From assembly GCA_030428695.1 (NCBI GenBank), contig JAUIEM010000022.1, forward strand, positions 1-40,997: a DNA stretch of 40,997 nucleotides, in the 5' to 3' direction. Both the position numbers and the translations under genes were made by a program. Below the pieces are notes generated by a model. That model did no database searches. It was given only the letters and a program-made list of their open reading frames with translations, and had not been told where the DNA came from. Source of the stretch: a bacterium. Lineage in GTDB: Bacteria > Planctomycetota > J058 > JAJDCP01. This document shows positions 25,091 to 33,434 of the stretch, piece by piece (the first letter of the stretch is position 1; each line of letters begins with the position of its first letter).

Positions 25091-26036
25091 CGGCCGGTGC
25101 CTCCTCGGAGATCGGGATCTTGACGGACACCCGGGTGCCCTTCCCCAACCCCTCGCTCGTGATCCGGATGCGTCCCCCGAGGCGTTGCACGAGGGACTTG
25201 ACGACGTACAGCCCCAGCCCCGTGCCGCGCACCGGCGCGCGGTCCTGCGTCGCGACGCGGAAGAAGCGCCGGAACACCCTCTTCAGCTGACGTGGAGACA
25301 GGCCGATGCCCTGGTCGCTGACCTGCACCCGCAGGGAGCCTCCGGCCTGCCGCAGCCGGCACTCGATGCGCAGCGGCGGGTCGGAGTACTTGACCGCGTT
25401 GTCGAGCAGGTTGAGCACGACGGTCTCGAAGGCGACACGGTCGACGGCGAAGCGCGCCTGCGGCCGCAGCTCGGCGCAGACGCTCACCGCGTCCTCGCCG
25501 AGCTTGTAGCGTTTGCGCACGCGCTCGACACAGCGCCGCACGCTGTCCTCGATGACGACCGGCTCGAGGCTGAAGGAGCGCTCTTCGAGACGGCTCGCCT
25601 CGAGGATGTGCTCGATCAGCTGCTGCAGGCGCTCGACGTCCCCCTGCATCATCGACACGAACTTCTCGCGCATATCCGGCTCGAGCTCGTGCATCTTCAT
25701 CGTGTCCAGGCACAGCCGGATGCTGGCGAGCGGCGACTTCAGCTCGTGGGTCACGCTGTCGATGAAGGTGTTCTGTTGGTTGACCAGCAGGGTCTTGCGC
25801 ACGTTCGAGACGAGGAAGAGCACGAGCACCGCGACGGTCGCACACAGGAACAGGCAGCCGACCGCGAGGATGATCCAGTAGCCGACGCCGAGATCGGGCA
25901 GGTTCCCGCGGTCGGTCGCCAGCACGTAGTAGTTCGTGAACTGGACGCTCCAGCCGACCAGGATCGCGATCGTGAACAGGATCGCGAGCACCCCCATCAG
26001 GATCTGGGTGGCGATCGAAGATCTGCGGATGGCCAT
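25059..26036 (-). CDS. Membrane sensor histidine kinase
   Basis: 325 residues from ATG 26036, preceded by GGAGGGGAGG. Two transmembrane helices (about 10-32 and 50-75) enclose a very short external loop of about 17 residues (NYYVLATDRGNLPDLG), so a large extracytoplasmic ligand domain is absent; the kinase may sense the membrane itself. HisKA domain with phospho-acceptor H97 (SVTHELKSP), N-box 'VVLNLLDNAVKYSD', G1 'VSDQGIGLS', G2 'GTGLGLYVVKSL'. It phosphorylates the overlapping response regulator. The desaturase gene lies 113 bp upstream in the same direction, which fits membrane-state sensing in the manner of DesK, although the domain type here is HisKA rather than DesK-like. That link is inference. 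Confidence 0.96.
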   Translation of the reverse strand: MAIRRSSIATQILMGVLAILFTIAILVGWSVQFTNYYVLATDRGNLPDLGVGYWIILAVGCLFLCATVAVLVLFLVSNVRKTLLVNQQNTFIDSVTHELKSPLASIRLCLDTMKMHELEPDMREKFVSMMQGDVERLQQLIEHILEASRLEERSFSLEPVVIEDSVRRCVERVRKRYKLGEDAVSVCAELRPQARFAVDRVAFETVVLNLLDNAVKYSDPPLRIECRLRQAGGSLRVQVSDQGIGLSPRQLKRVFRRFFRVATQDRAPVRGTGLGLYVVKSLVQRLGGRIRITSEGLGKGTRVSVKIPISEEAPADAVAAVSARG

Positions 26037-26063
26037 CCTCCCCTCCAGGCGGCGTCCCGCCCC

Positions 26064-26092
26064 ATCATGCCCGATGGCACGGCGGATTCCCA
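26064..26092 (-). promoter_or_regulatory. Promoter-like element for the two-component system
   Basis: Minus strand: TGGGAA (26087-26092), 17-bp spacer, CATGAT (26064-26069) within GGGCATGATGGGG. The -10 context equals that of the aminotransferase promoter at 19609. The -35 is poor. Confidence 0.35.
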
Positions 26093-26098
26093 GCCCTC

Positions 26099-26117
26099 CC
26101 GGAGCGAAGAGCTCCGG
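26099..26117 (-). terminator. Hairpin after the desaturase gene
   Basis: CCGGAGC / GCTCCGG, a perfect 7-bp stem with a 5-nt loop, about 33 bp past the desaturase stop on the minus strand. No T-tract, so termination is uncertain. Confidence 0.3.
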
Positions 26118-26149
26118 CGAGCGGCGGAGCGGAGCGGCGCGGGTCGGGA

Positions 26150-27064
26150 TCAGGCCGCCCCGCTGAGGACCGGCGCGGGCTCTTCCTCCGCACCGGCAGA
26201 GCGGGCGCGGTCGACCCTGCCCTGCTCGAGGACCCGCGCGGGCGGTTCCTTGATATCCCACACCAGACCGAACCAGGAGAGGACCTTCAGCCCGTAGTAG
26301 GTCGGATCGAGCTCCCACCAGAAGAAGCCCTGGCGGCAGGAGTTCATGTAGTGGTGGTGGTTGTTGTGCCAGCCTTCGCCGAGCGTGATCAAGGCGAGGA
26401 ACCAGTGGTTGCGGCTGTCATCCGAGGTCTCGTACCGACGGCTGCCGATCACGTGGGCGAGCGAGTTGATCGTGAAGGTCGCGTGCCAGACCAGCACCGT
26501 GCTCCAGAACAGGCCGACGACCAGCGTGCTCGCGCCGTTGAAGGCGAAGAAGACGAACGCGCCGAGCAGGAAGATCGGCAGCACGACGTGGCGGTCGAGC
26601 CAGCGCAGCTCGGGGTACTTCATCAGATCCTTGATCACGCGGGTGTCGGTCGCCCCGGTGTCCTTCGACAGGATCCAGCCGACGTGCGACCACCAGAAGC
26701 CGTGCTGCACGGGCGAGTGGACGTCCTCGGGCTGGTCGGAGCTCTTGTGATGACGCCGGTGGTGCGAGGCCCACCACAACACCCCCTTCTGCGCGCTCGA
26801 CATCGCGACGAAGGCCATGATGAACTGCATCACGCGGCCCATCTTGTAGGTCTTGTGCGAGAAGTAGCGATGGTAGCCGGCGGTGATCGCGAAGATGCGG
26901 ATGAAGTAGAGCGCCGCGCACACCGCGACATCGGTCCAGGTCACGCCGGTCCAGATCACGGCCAGGCAGGCGAGGTGCACGCCCCAGAAAGCGAGGAAGT
27001 TGCCCCAGCTCTTCCAGGTCTCGGGATGGAGCAGGGCAGGTGTCTTCGTGGTCGGATGTCGCAT
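26150..27064 (-). CDS. Acyl-CoA/acyl-lipid delta-9-type fatty acid desaturase
   Basis: 304 residues; ATG 27064 follows GAAAGG. The three histidine boxes of membrane di-iron desaturases are intact: H65-RYFS-H70 (HxxxxH), H101-H-RR-H105-H106 (HHxxHH region) and H233-NN-H236-H-H (HxxHH). Hydrophobic segments lie at about residues 20-60, 80-95, 160-195, matching four transmembrane helices. 'GEGWHNNHHHYMNSCRQGFFWWELDPTYYGLKVL' near the end (quoted in part) is typical of stearoyl-CoA/OLE1-like enzymes. It inserts a cis double bond into saturated acyl chains at the membrane, using O2 and an electron donor. The two-component genes follow in the same direction and may regulate or be regulated with membrane fluidity. 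Confidence 0.96.
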   Translation of the reverse strand: MRHPTTKTPALLHPETWKSWGNFLAFWGVHLACLAVIWTGVTWTDVAVCAALYFIRIFAITAGYHRYFSHKTYKMGRVMQFIMAFVAMSSAQKGVLWWASHHRRHHKSSDQPEDVHSPVQHGFWWSHVGWILSKDTGATDTRVIKDLMKYPELRWLDRHVVLPIFLLGAFVFFAFNGASTLVVGLFWSTVLVWHATFTINSLAHVIGSRRYETSDDSRNHWFLALITLGEGWHNNHHHYMNSCRQGFFWWELDPTYYGLKVLSWFGLVWDIKEPPARVLEQGRVDRARSAGAEEEPAPVLSGAA

Positions 27065-27587
27065 CGTGCGCCTTTCGTCTGTGGAGTTCCCTTTGCAGAA
27101 TAGGAGCCGGGCACAACGCTCCATGTAATTGTTTGGTAATAGTTGCCACACCGCCAGGAGCCTGGAGCTACGGGTTTTCACGAGATCGTATGTCAAGCAT
27201 GCGATCACTACCTGTCCGGGAAGGACACGGGCAGCCTGCTGGAGGCGATCGACCGTTTCTCCAATCCGCTCCGCCGCCCCCGACGTAGATGCTCGAGGCG
27301 TGCCCGCTCGGTGGGGAACCGTGTCCGGCAGATACCGTCAGATGTCTGACATCGCGCCGGCCGGGAGCCCCACACATCCAGCGTTGCACCCACGGCATGC
27401 CGTTCGCAGGCAGAAGGGAAAGGAAATCTCAGGGATCGCGAAGGATGGGACCTTCCATCATCGTCAACGCTACCATCTCGACCTGCGCCCGAGATGACGA
27501 CCAATTTAAAAAAGCCGTAACAATACGGTGTGCGCGGCGGTGTACGTCCGTCGGCCACAGGATCAGGCGTCCGCTCAGGGGGTGGAA
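27065..27587. other. Divergent intergenic region between desaturase and duplicated secreted protein
   Basis: About 523 bp, no supported gene, visibly less GC-rich than neighbours around 27120-27200 and 27500-27530. Visible structures: hairpin 27185-27205 (ATCGTATG / CATGCGAT, one wobble, 5-nt loop) and the dyad GTCAGA-TG-TCTGAC at 27337-27350, which could be an operator. I could not assign a clear promoter for either flanking gene. Confidence 0.55.
27508..27528 (-). terminator. Small minus-strand terminator-like hairpin
   Basis: CCGTA-ACAA-TACGG (27515-27528), with AAAAAA at 27508-27513 just to its left. On the minus strand this is a 5-bp stem followed by C and six Ts. It lies 60 bp before the start of a plus-strand gene, like the element at 19355-19412. 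Confidence 0.3.
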
Positions 27588-29972
27588 ATGACAAGAACAG
27601 GACTCACTCTACTCGTGCTCGCCGGCTTCGCCGCCGGGCAGAGCTTCACCAGCACGCCCAACGTGGTCGTGCCCGACGGGGGAGGAGCGACCGGCAACGG
27701 GGCCCAGGACCAGATCGTGGTCTCCGGCGCGCCGACCAACGTCCAGTCGGTCCGGGTCATCGTCAACTTCACCCACACCTGGGACGCCGACCTCGACGTC
27801 TTCCTGACCCCGCCGAACGGCCTGCCGCAGATCGAGCTGTTCACGGATGTCGGCGGCTCGGGCGACAACTTCACGAACACGAGCCTGACGAGCACGATGG
27901 ACGCGAGCATCAACCCGGCCAACGGGGCGATCGCGAGCGGCACGGCGCCCTTCACCGGCATCTACACGCCCGAAGGCCTGACCGACTTCAACATGATCTA
28001 CGGCAGTGACGCCAACGGTACCTGGACCCTCGACGCCTTCGACGACGTCGGCGTCGACCAGGGCACCCTCGACTCGTGGACGCTCGAGTTCCCGACGGCG
28101 GACGTCATCGTCGACCCCGGGCCCACGCAGCCGATGTCGCCGATCTTTTCCGGCAACGACACGGTGATCGGCCAGTTCTTCGTCGAGAGCCTGCTCGGCG
28201 CCGACGTCAGCGCGATCACCCTCAACCTGAACCCGGCCTCGACCGCCAACCCGACCGACATCGCGAACGTCCGGCTCTACAACGACAACGGCACCACCGC
28301 CGGAGCCTTCGACGGCGGCGACACCCCGCTCGGCACCGCGGCCACCAACATGAGCGCCCCGGCGACCTTCACCTTCGCCGCCGCGCTCGATGTCAGCTCG
28401 CCGGGGGTCAACCTCCTCGTCGTCGCCGACCTGTCGATCGTGCCCGGGGACGCGGTCGGGGTGGAGATCACGCTGGACACGGACGTCACCGCGACCGAGC
28501 CGGTGATCAGCACGACCGGCTTCCCGGTCCAGACGCCCGTCCTCGGCGTGTTCGGGCCCTTCGTCTTCACCGGCAACGGCACGTTCAACCAGGACTTCGA
28601 GGCGGGCACCCAGTTCAACTACGAGATCGTGACGGCCGGGCCCTTCTTCGATGAGAACCTGGCGCAGTCGGCCACCTCGCTGCTCGGCGTCGCCTACATC
28701 GCCGACGCGGCCACCGCCCCGCCGCTCCCCTCGGGCGGAAATCTGACGGCCAACAGCGGGACGAACCAGGCCGTGCTCGACTTCGTCAACGGCTCGAACC
28801 AGATCTCGGCGATCGACCTGTTCTACGACATGTCGAACCTCAACGCGACGCACACCGTGACCCTGAACTTCGCGTACGCCGACATCGGCGGTGACGACCA
28901 CCCCGAGGACGTGATCCTGCTCAGCCGCGACGACGGCGCGACCTGGGAGGCGGTGCTGTTCGCCCTGCCGAGCTCCCGCCCGGCCACCTACACCCAGGAG
29001 TCGGTCGACCTCTCGGCGATCATCGCCACCCTGCCCGGGCAGAACTACACCGACCAGATCGTCATCCGCTTCCAGGAGCTCGACGACGCCCAATCGCCGA
29101 ACGACGGCACCGCCTACGACGACATCGAGGTCGTCGTCAGCGGCGGCATCGTCGGGACGCCGACCGCGAGCATCAGCGGCCTGACCAACTTCGGCTCGGC
29201 GAATGTCGGCGTGACCAGCGCGACCTCCCCGGCAACCTGGACGATCACGAACACCGGCAGCACCGACCTGACCGTCGACGGCGTGAGCAGCCTGACCCCC
29301 GAGTTCACGCTCAGCGGGCTGCCGAGCTTCCCGCAGACGGTGCCCCAGAGCGGGAGCATGACCTTCGAGGTCAGCTACACCCCGAGCGTCATCGGGGCGC
29401 AGACCGGCACCATCCGGGTCACCTCGAACACCGGCGGCACGCCGAACACCAACAGCGACACCGCGGTCAGCGGCTCCGGGACGCCGGCCAACGCCCCGAA
29501 CCTCGCCGTGCTCGGCAACACCGCCTTCCTCGCGCCGGGCGTCGGCCTGTCGGACACCCAGGTCTGGTCCCTGTCCAACACCGGCCTGCAGGACCTCGTC
29601 GTCGACTCGATCGACGCGATCAGCGGCGCGACGACCGACTTCACGGTCAGCGGCGCGAGCTTCCCCCTGACGATCACGAACAACCAGTCGGTGAACGTCT
29701 CGGTGACCTACACCTCGCCTGCGACCGCACCGGCCAACGCGGTGATCCGCATCGTGTCGAACACCGGCGGCACGCCGAGCACCAACACCGACATCGCCGT
29801 CACCGCGCAGACGCAGGGCAGCGGCGGACGCGGCTTCAACAACACGCCGAGCAGCAGCGGCGGAGGCGACGGCGGCAACTGCGCCGTGCGGCCCGAGACC
29901 GTCGCGGGCCCGTGGGCCCTGCTCCTGTTCGCCGGTCTGCTGGTCCTCGCACGCCGCCGCCGTCTCGCGTGA
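27588..29972 (+). CDS. Secreted P-domain plus ASH-repeat protein with Cys-type sorting tail (duplicate A)
   Basis: 794 residues from ATG 27588 after GGGGGTGGA; upstream in-frame sequence is intergenic. Signal peptide MTRTGLTLLVLAGFAAG. Residues about 25-165 are a proprotein-convertase P/Homo-B-like domain ('VRVIVNFTHTWDADLDVFLTPPNG', '...DANGTWTLDAFDDVGVDQGTLDSWTLEF', quoted in part). From base 28110 on, the protein is colinear with the product of 30765-33203: a beta domain with 'NVRLYNDNGT', a domain with 'LLSRDDGATWEA', then two ASH repeats (about 525-630 and 640-745). The tail reads GGDGGNCAV, a hydrophobic helix and ARRRR. Predicted to be exported and processed at the Cys-containing tail. 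A 6-bp hairpin CGTCTC/GAGACG spans its stop codon. Ligand unknown. Confidence 0.93.
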   Translation: MTRTGLTLLVLAGFAAGQSFTSTPNVVVPDGGGATGNGAQDQIVVSGAPTNVQSVRVIVNFTHTWDADLDVFLTPPNGLPQIELFTDVGGSGDNFTNTSLTSTMDASINPANGAIASGTAPFTGIYTPEGLTDFNMIYGSDANGTWTLDAFDDVGVDQGTLDSWTLEFPTADVIVDPGPTQPMSPIFSGNDTVIGQFFVESLLGADVSAITLNLNPASTANPTDIANVRLYNDNGTTAGAFDGGDTPLGTAATNMSAPATFTFAAALDVSSPGVNLLVVADLSIVPGDAVGVEITLDTDVTATEPVISTTGFPVQTPVLGVFGPFVFTGNGTFNQDFEAGTQFNYEIVTAGPFFDENLAQSATSLLGVAYIADAATAPPLPSGGNLTANSGTNQAVLDFVNGSNQISAIDLFYDMSNLNATHTVTLNFAYADIGGDDHPEDVILLSRDDGATWEAVLFALPSSRPATYTQESVDLSAIIATLPGQNYTDQIVIRFQELDDAQSPNDGTAYDDIEVVVSGGIVGTPTASISGLTNFGSANVGVTSATSPATWTITNTGSTDLTVDGVSSLTPEFTLSGLPSFPQTVPQSGSMTFEVSYTPSVIGAQTGTIRVTSNTGGTPNTNSDTAVSGSGTPANAPNLAVLGNTAFLAPGVGLSDTQVWSLSNTGLQDLVVDSIDAISGATTDFTVSGASFPLTITNNQSVNVSVTYTSPATAPANAVIRIVSNTGGTPSTNTDIAVTAQTQGSGGRGFNNTPSSSGGGDGGNCAVRPETVAGPWALLLFAGLLVLARRRRLA

Positions 29973-30043
29973 GACGACCGCAGCTAGCGGCGCACGCCTC
30001 GCGGAGCAACGGTGCGCCGCTCTTCGGAGCGGGTCGGTCGGGC

Positions 30044-30496
30044 TCAGTCGCCCTCGCCGATATCGCGGTCGAGCGCCTCGATCAGCCAGGTGCGCGCGGC
30101 GAGCTCCTGTTTGCGGGTGCGGATGACCAGCGCGATGCCGCGCTCGATCAGGCCGGACAGCTCGTCGTCCAGGCTCGCCTCGTCCGGCTCGGCCTCGGAG
30201 ACCGCCGCGACGAGCCCGGCGAGGGCCTCGCCGCAGGCGGTGTACTCGCGCTGCAGGGCCTCGTCTTCCCGGCGCAGCTGCTGGACACGGGCGCCGAGGT
30301 TCGGGTCCTCGCTCTCGATCGCGTCGAACTCCCCGCTGTGGACGTCGGCGAGCTGCCGCGTAAAGCACGCGTGAAGAGCCTCGAAGCTGGCGCGGGCGCT
30401 CGCCGTCCAGTCTTCCATCGAGCCGGGGACACACGGCGTCTCGAGGGCGGTCTCGAAGCTCTCCAGGGCGTCGTGGAGGTCGGAGGAGTGGGTCAT
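30044..30496 (-). CDS. Small helical protein of unknown function
   Basis: 150 residues from ATG 30496 with GGAGG seven bases upstream. It looks entirely alpha-helical and acidic. The segment 'FTRQLADVHSGEFDAIESEDPNLGARVQQLRREDEALQREY' (quoted in part) recalls the helix pair of hemerythrin-like proteins found in Planctomycetota, where 'H..vE..DGl...PrL...v..L..EH..L' is usual, but the iron-binding His residues are largely missing, so that comparison is weak. No signal peptide or membrane segment. It is convergent with duplicate A (71-bp gap) and divergent from duplicate B, so it sits inside the tandem duplication, yet has no obvious second copy. Confidence 0.75.
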   Translation of the reverse strand: MTHSSDLHDALESFETALETPCVPGSMEDWTASARASFEALHACFTRQLADVHSGEFDAIESEDPNLGARVQQLRREDEALQREYTACGEALAGLVAAVSEAEPDEASLDDELSGLIERGIALVIRTRKQELAARTWLIEALDRDIGEGD

Positions 30497-30622
30497 GACG
30501 GGCCTCCGTTGCGGATGGAAAAACAGTCGATGTCCGAGTATAGACACACGAGCACGAGCTTTCCTCCCGGTCTGCCCGGAACGCTCACGGTGGCGGGGAG
30601 CACGCGGCCTCAAAGTCCTGCA

Positions 30623-30674
30623 AAAGCGGGATCGACACCCGGCTTCGGGGAAATTTCCCCCGGGGATCCGCTTT
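30623..30674. promoter_or_regulatory. Nested palindromes upstream of duplicate B
   Basis: An outer inverted repeat (AAAGCGG-G-ATC at 30623-30633 with GATCCGCTTT at 30665-30674, one bulge) encloses a CCCG-GCTT-CGGG hairpin (30638-30649) and overlaps a perfect 14-bp palindrome GGGGAAATTTCCCC (30647-30660). It lies about 90 bp before the ATG at 30765, in the 268-bp divergent gap. It could be an operator, attenuator or structured leader. Confidence 0.45.
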
Positions 30675-30764
30675 AACCCATGAGAAAGCGCGTGTGTGTT
30701 GTATGTTAAGAGTAAATGTATTGAAGCTCTATCGCGACGCGGATCTACGCGTTGGAGGAAATCT

Positions 30765-33203
30765 ATGATGGCTCGTACACGCATCACCCTGTTCATCCTC
30801 GCTGCCTGCGGCACCCTCGCCGCGCAGACCTTCCTCGACGAGGGCTTCAACGGCACGGCCCTCCCGCCGACCTGGACGAACAGTGGACTCTGGGAGCTGA
30901 ACGACGGCACGAACACGAACCTCAACCTGTCGGACTTCGACGGGACGGTCGGCTTCGTGGTCTACGACGACGACGCCCCGGGCTCGGGCGCGCCGCAGGC
31001 CGTCGCGGTGATGACCTCGCCGGCCTTCGACTCCTCGAACCCGAACGGCAACCTCCTGCTCGAGTACGACGCCTGCCTGAGCGTGTTCAGCACCCCGGTG
31101 CAGACCCTGACGGTCGAAGTCTTCGACGGCACGACCTGGCAGCAGGTGAACCAGTGGTCATCCAACATGGGAGCGACCGGCTCGACGATGACCCAGGGCG
31201 GCGTCTCCCAGTCCCACGACATCACCGCCCACGCCAACGCGGCGATGCAGGTGCGCTTCACCTACGACGACGCCGGGGCGTGGGGCTGGTTCGCGGCCTT
31301 CGACAACGTCCGGGTGTTCGTCGAGACCGCCGACGTCGACGTCACCGTCGGCTCGATCCAGCCGACCTCGCCGATCTTCGCCGGCACCGACCAGGTGCTC
31401 GGCCAGTTCCACGTGCAGAGCCTGCTCGGGGCGGACGTCAGCGGCATCACGATCTCGCTCAACCCCGCCTCGACCGCCTCCGGCACCGACGTCAGCAACG
31501 TGCGCTTGTACAACGACAACGGCACGAACCCCGGCGCCTTCGACGGCACCGACACGCTGCTCGGCACCGCGGTGACGAACCTCAACAGCCCCGCCTCGTA
31601 CACCTTCACCGCGGTCGACGTGACCGCGCCCGGTATCGACGTGCTGGTCGTCGCCGACCTGTCGATCGTGCCCGGTGACGTCGTCGGGGTCGAGGTGACG
31701 GCGGCGACGGACGTGACCGCCACCCAGCCGGTGATCAGCGCGACGGGCTTCCCTGTCCAGACGCCGTCCCTCGGTGTCTTCGGTCCCTTCGTGTTCACCG
31801 GCAACGGGACCTTCGTGCAGGACTTCGAGCCGACGACCCAGTTCAACTACGAGGTCGTCGCGGCCGGGCCCTTCTTCGACGAGAACCTGACCCAGTCGAC
31901 CACCTCGACCCTCGGCGTCGCCTACATCGCCGACGCCGCCTCCGCGCCCCCGCTGTCGGGCGGCGGCACGCTGAGCGCCAACAGCGGCACCCACCAGATG
32001 GTGCTCGACTTCGTCAACGGCAGCCTGCAGGTGTCGGCGGTCGACCTCTTCTACGACATGTCGAACCTCAACGCGACGCACACCGTCACGCTGAACTTCC
32101 ACTACGTCGACATCGGCAGCGAAGACCAGGCAGAGGATGTGATCCTGCTCAGCCGCGACGACGGCGCGACCTGGGAAGCCGCGATCTTCCCGCTGCCGAG
32201 CAGCCGGCCTGGCACGTACACGCAGGAGTCGGTCGACCTCTCCGCGATCATCGCCACGCTCCCGGGGCAGAACTACACCGACCAGATGGTCATCCGCTTC
32301 CAGGAGATCGACGACGCGCAGTCGCCGAATGACGGCACCGCCTACGACGACGTCGAGATCGTCGTGACCGGCGGCACCACCGGCAACCCGACCGCGAGCA
32401 TCAGCGGCCTGACCAACTTCGGCTCCGCCAACATCGGCGTGACCAGCGCGACCTCGCCCGCGACCTGGACGGTGACCAACACCGGCACCTCCGACCTGAC
32501 CGTCAGCGACGTCTCCAGCCTGACCAGCGAGTTCACCCTCGGCGCGCTGCCCAGCTTCCCGCAGACCGTGACCCCGGGCAACGCGATCACCTTCGAGGTC
32601 AGCTACACCCCGAGCGTGATCGGCGCCCAGACCGGGACCATCCGGGTCACCTCGAACACCGGCGGCACCCCGAACACCAACTCCGACACGGCGGTCAGCG
32701 GCTCCGGCACCGCAGCCAACGCCCCGAACCTCGCCGTGCTCGGCAACACCGCCTTCCTCGCCCCCGGCATCGGCCAGTCGGACTCGCAGGTCTGGACGCT
32801 GACCAACTCCGGCCTGCAGGACCTCGTCATCGACTCGATCGACGCCGTCAGCGGCGCGACGACCGACTTCTCGATCAGCGGGGCGAGCTTCCCCCTGACG
32901 ATCCAGAACAACCAGTCGGCCAACGTGACGGTGACCTACACCTCGTCGGCCTCCACGCCGGCCAACGCGGTGATCCGCATCGTGTCGAACACCGGCGGTG
33001 TCGCGAGCACCAACACCGATGTCGCGGTCACCGCCCAGACCCAGGGCAGCGGCGGGAGCGGCTTCTCGAACAGCCCGACCTCGAGCAGCAGCGGTGGAGA
33101 CGGCGGCAACTGCGCCGTGGCTCCGACCGCGGTCGATCCGCTCTGGGGTCTGCTGCTGCTCGCCGGCCTCGCCGCGTTGCTGCGGAAGCGGCAGCACGCC
33201 TGA
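30765..33203 (+). CDS. Secreted MAM-like plus ASH-repeat protein with Cys-type sorting tail (duplicate B)
   Basis: 812 residues from ATG 30765; GGAGGAA lies six bases upstream and a second ATG follows directly. Signal peptide MMARTRITLFILAACGTLAA, cut before QT. Residues about 22-188 form a galactose-binding/MAM or choice-of-anchor-J-like domain ('FLDEGFNGTALPPTWT' ... 'GWFAAFDNVRVFVE'), different from the P-domain of duplicate A. From base 31341 the two genes are colinear to the stop with a constant 3,231-bp offset. The common part has 'NVRLYNDNGT', 'LLSRDDGATWEA' and two ASH repeats. The tail reads GGDGGNCAV, then WGLLLLAGLAALL and RKR. Predicted surface or extracellular protein. A strong terminator follows 24 bp downstream. 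Confidence 0.93.
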   Translation: MMARTRITLFILAACGTLAAQTFLDEGFNGTALPPTWTNSGLWELNDGTNTNLNLSDFDGTVGFVVYDDDAPGSGAPQAVAVMTSPAFDSSNPNGNLLLEYDACLSVFSTPVQTLTVEVFDGTTWQQVNQWSSNMGATGSTMTQGGVSQSHDITAHANAAMQVRFTYDDAGAWGWFAAFDNVRVFVETADVDVTVGSIQPTSPIFAGTDQVLGQFHVQSLLGADVSGITISLNPASTASGTDVSNVRLYNDNGTNPGAFDGTDTLLGTAVTNLNSPASYTFTAVDVTAPGIDVLVVADLSIVPGDVVGVEVTAATDVTATQPVISATGFPVQTPSLGVFGPFVFTGNGTFVQDFEPTTQFNYEVVAAGPFFDENLTQSTTSTLGVAYIADAASAPPLSGGGTLSANSGTHQMVLDFVNGSLQVSAVDLFYDMSNLNATHTVTLNFHYVDIGSEDQAEDVILLSRDDGATWEAAIFPLPSSRPGTYTQESVDLSAIIATLPGQNYTDQMVIRFQEIDDAQSPNDGTAYDDVEIVVTGGTTGNPTASISGLTNFGSANIGVTSATSPATWTVTNTGTSDLTVSDVSSLTSEFTLGALPSFPQTVTPGNAITFEVSYTPSVIGAQTGTIRVTSNTGGTPNTNSDTAVSGSGTAANAPNLAVLGNTAFLAPGIGQSDSQVWTLTNSGLQDLVIDSIDAVSGATTDFSISGASFPLTIQNNQSANVTVTYTSSASTPANAVIRIVSNTGGVASTNTDVAVTAQTQGSGGSGFSNSPTSSSSGGDGGNCAVAPTAVDPLWGLLLLAGLAALLRKRQHA

Positions 33204-33227
33204 GCCCGCGGACAGCGCTGCACATGC

Positions 33228-33255
33228 GACCCGGAACCTCGCGTTCCGGGTCTTT
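33228..33255 (+). terminator. Intrinsic terminator of duplicate B
   Basis: GACCCGGAAC / GTTCCGGGTC, a perfect 10-bp stem with a 5-nt loop (CTCGC), followed directly by TTT, 24 bp after the stop codon. Confidence 0.8.
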
Positions 33256-33390
33256 CGCATCAGGCCGTTGAGTCACCGGGATCCGGCCGGCACTTGTCGC
33301 CCGCCGCCAGCGACCCTCAGCGTGAGTTACACAGCAGTGCTGCGCGAATGTTCGATGGGATTGTCGCCAGGCCGGCCACACGTTCCCGCC

Positions 33391-33423
33391 GACCCGCGCT
33401 CCGAGGAACGAGGAGAGAGGGTC
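33391..33423. repeat. Hairpin 1 with shared GAGGAACGA loop
   Basis: GACCCGCGCTCC pairs with GGAGAGAGGGTC (10 of 12) around the loop GAGGAACGA. The 19 bases from 33399 to 33417 recur exactly at 33491-33509. Confidence 0.65.
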
Positions 33424-33434
33424 AAGGGCTGCAG

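Noticed and set aside
30044..30496. Calling the small helical protein a hemerythrin
   Set aside because: The helix pattern is suggestive but the metal-binding histidines are mostly missing.
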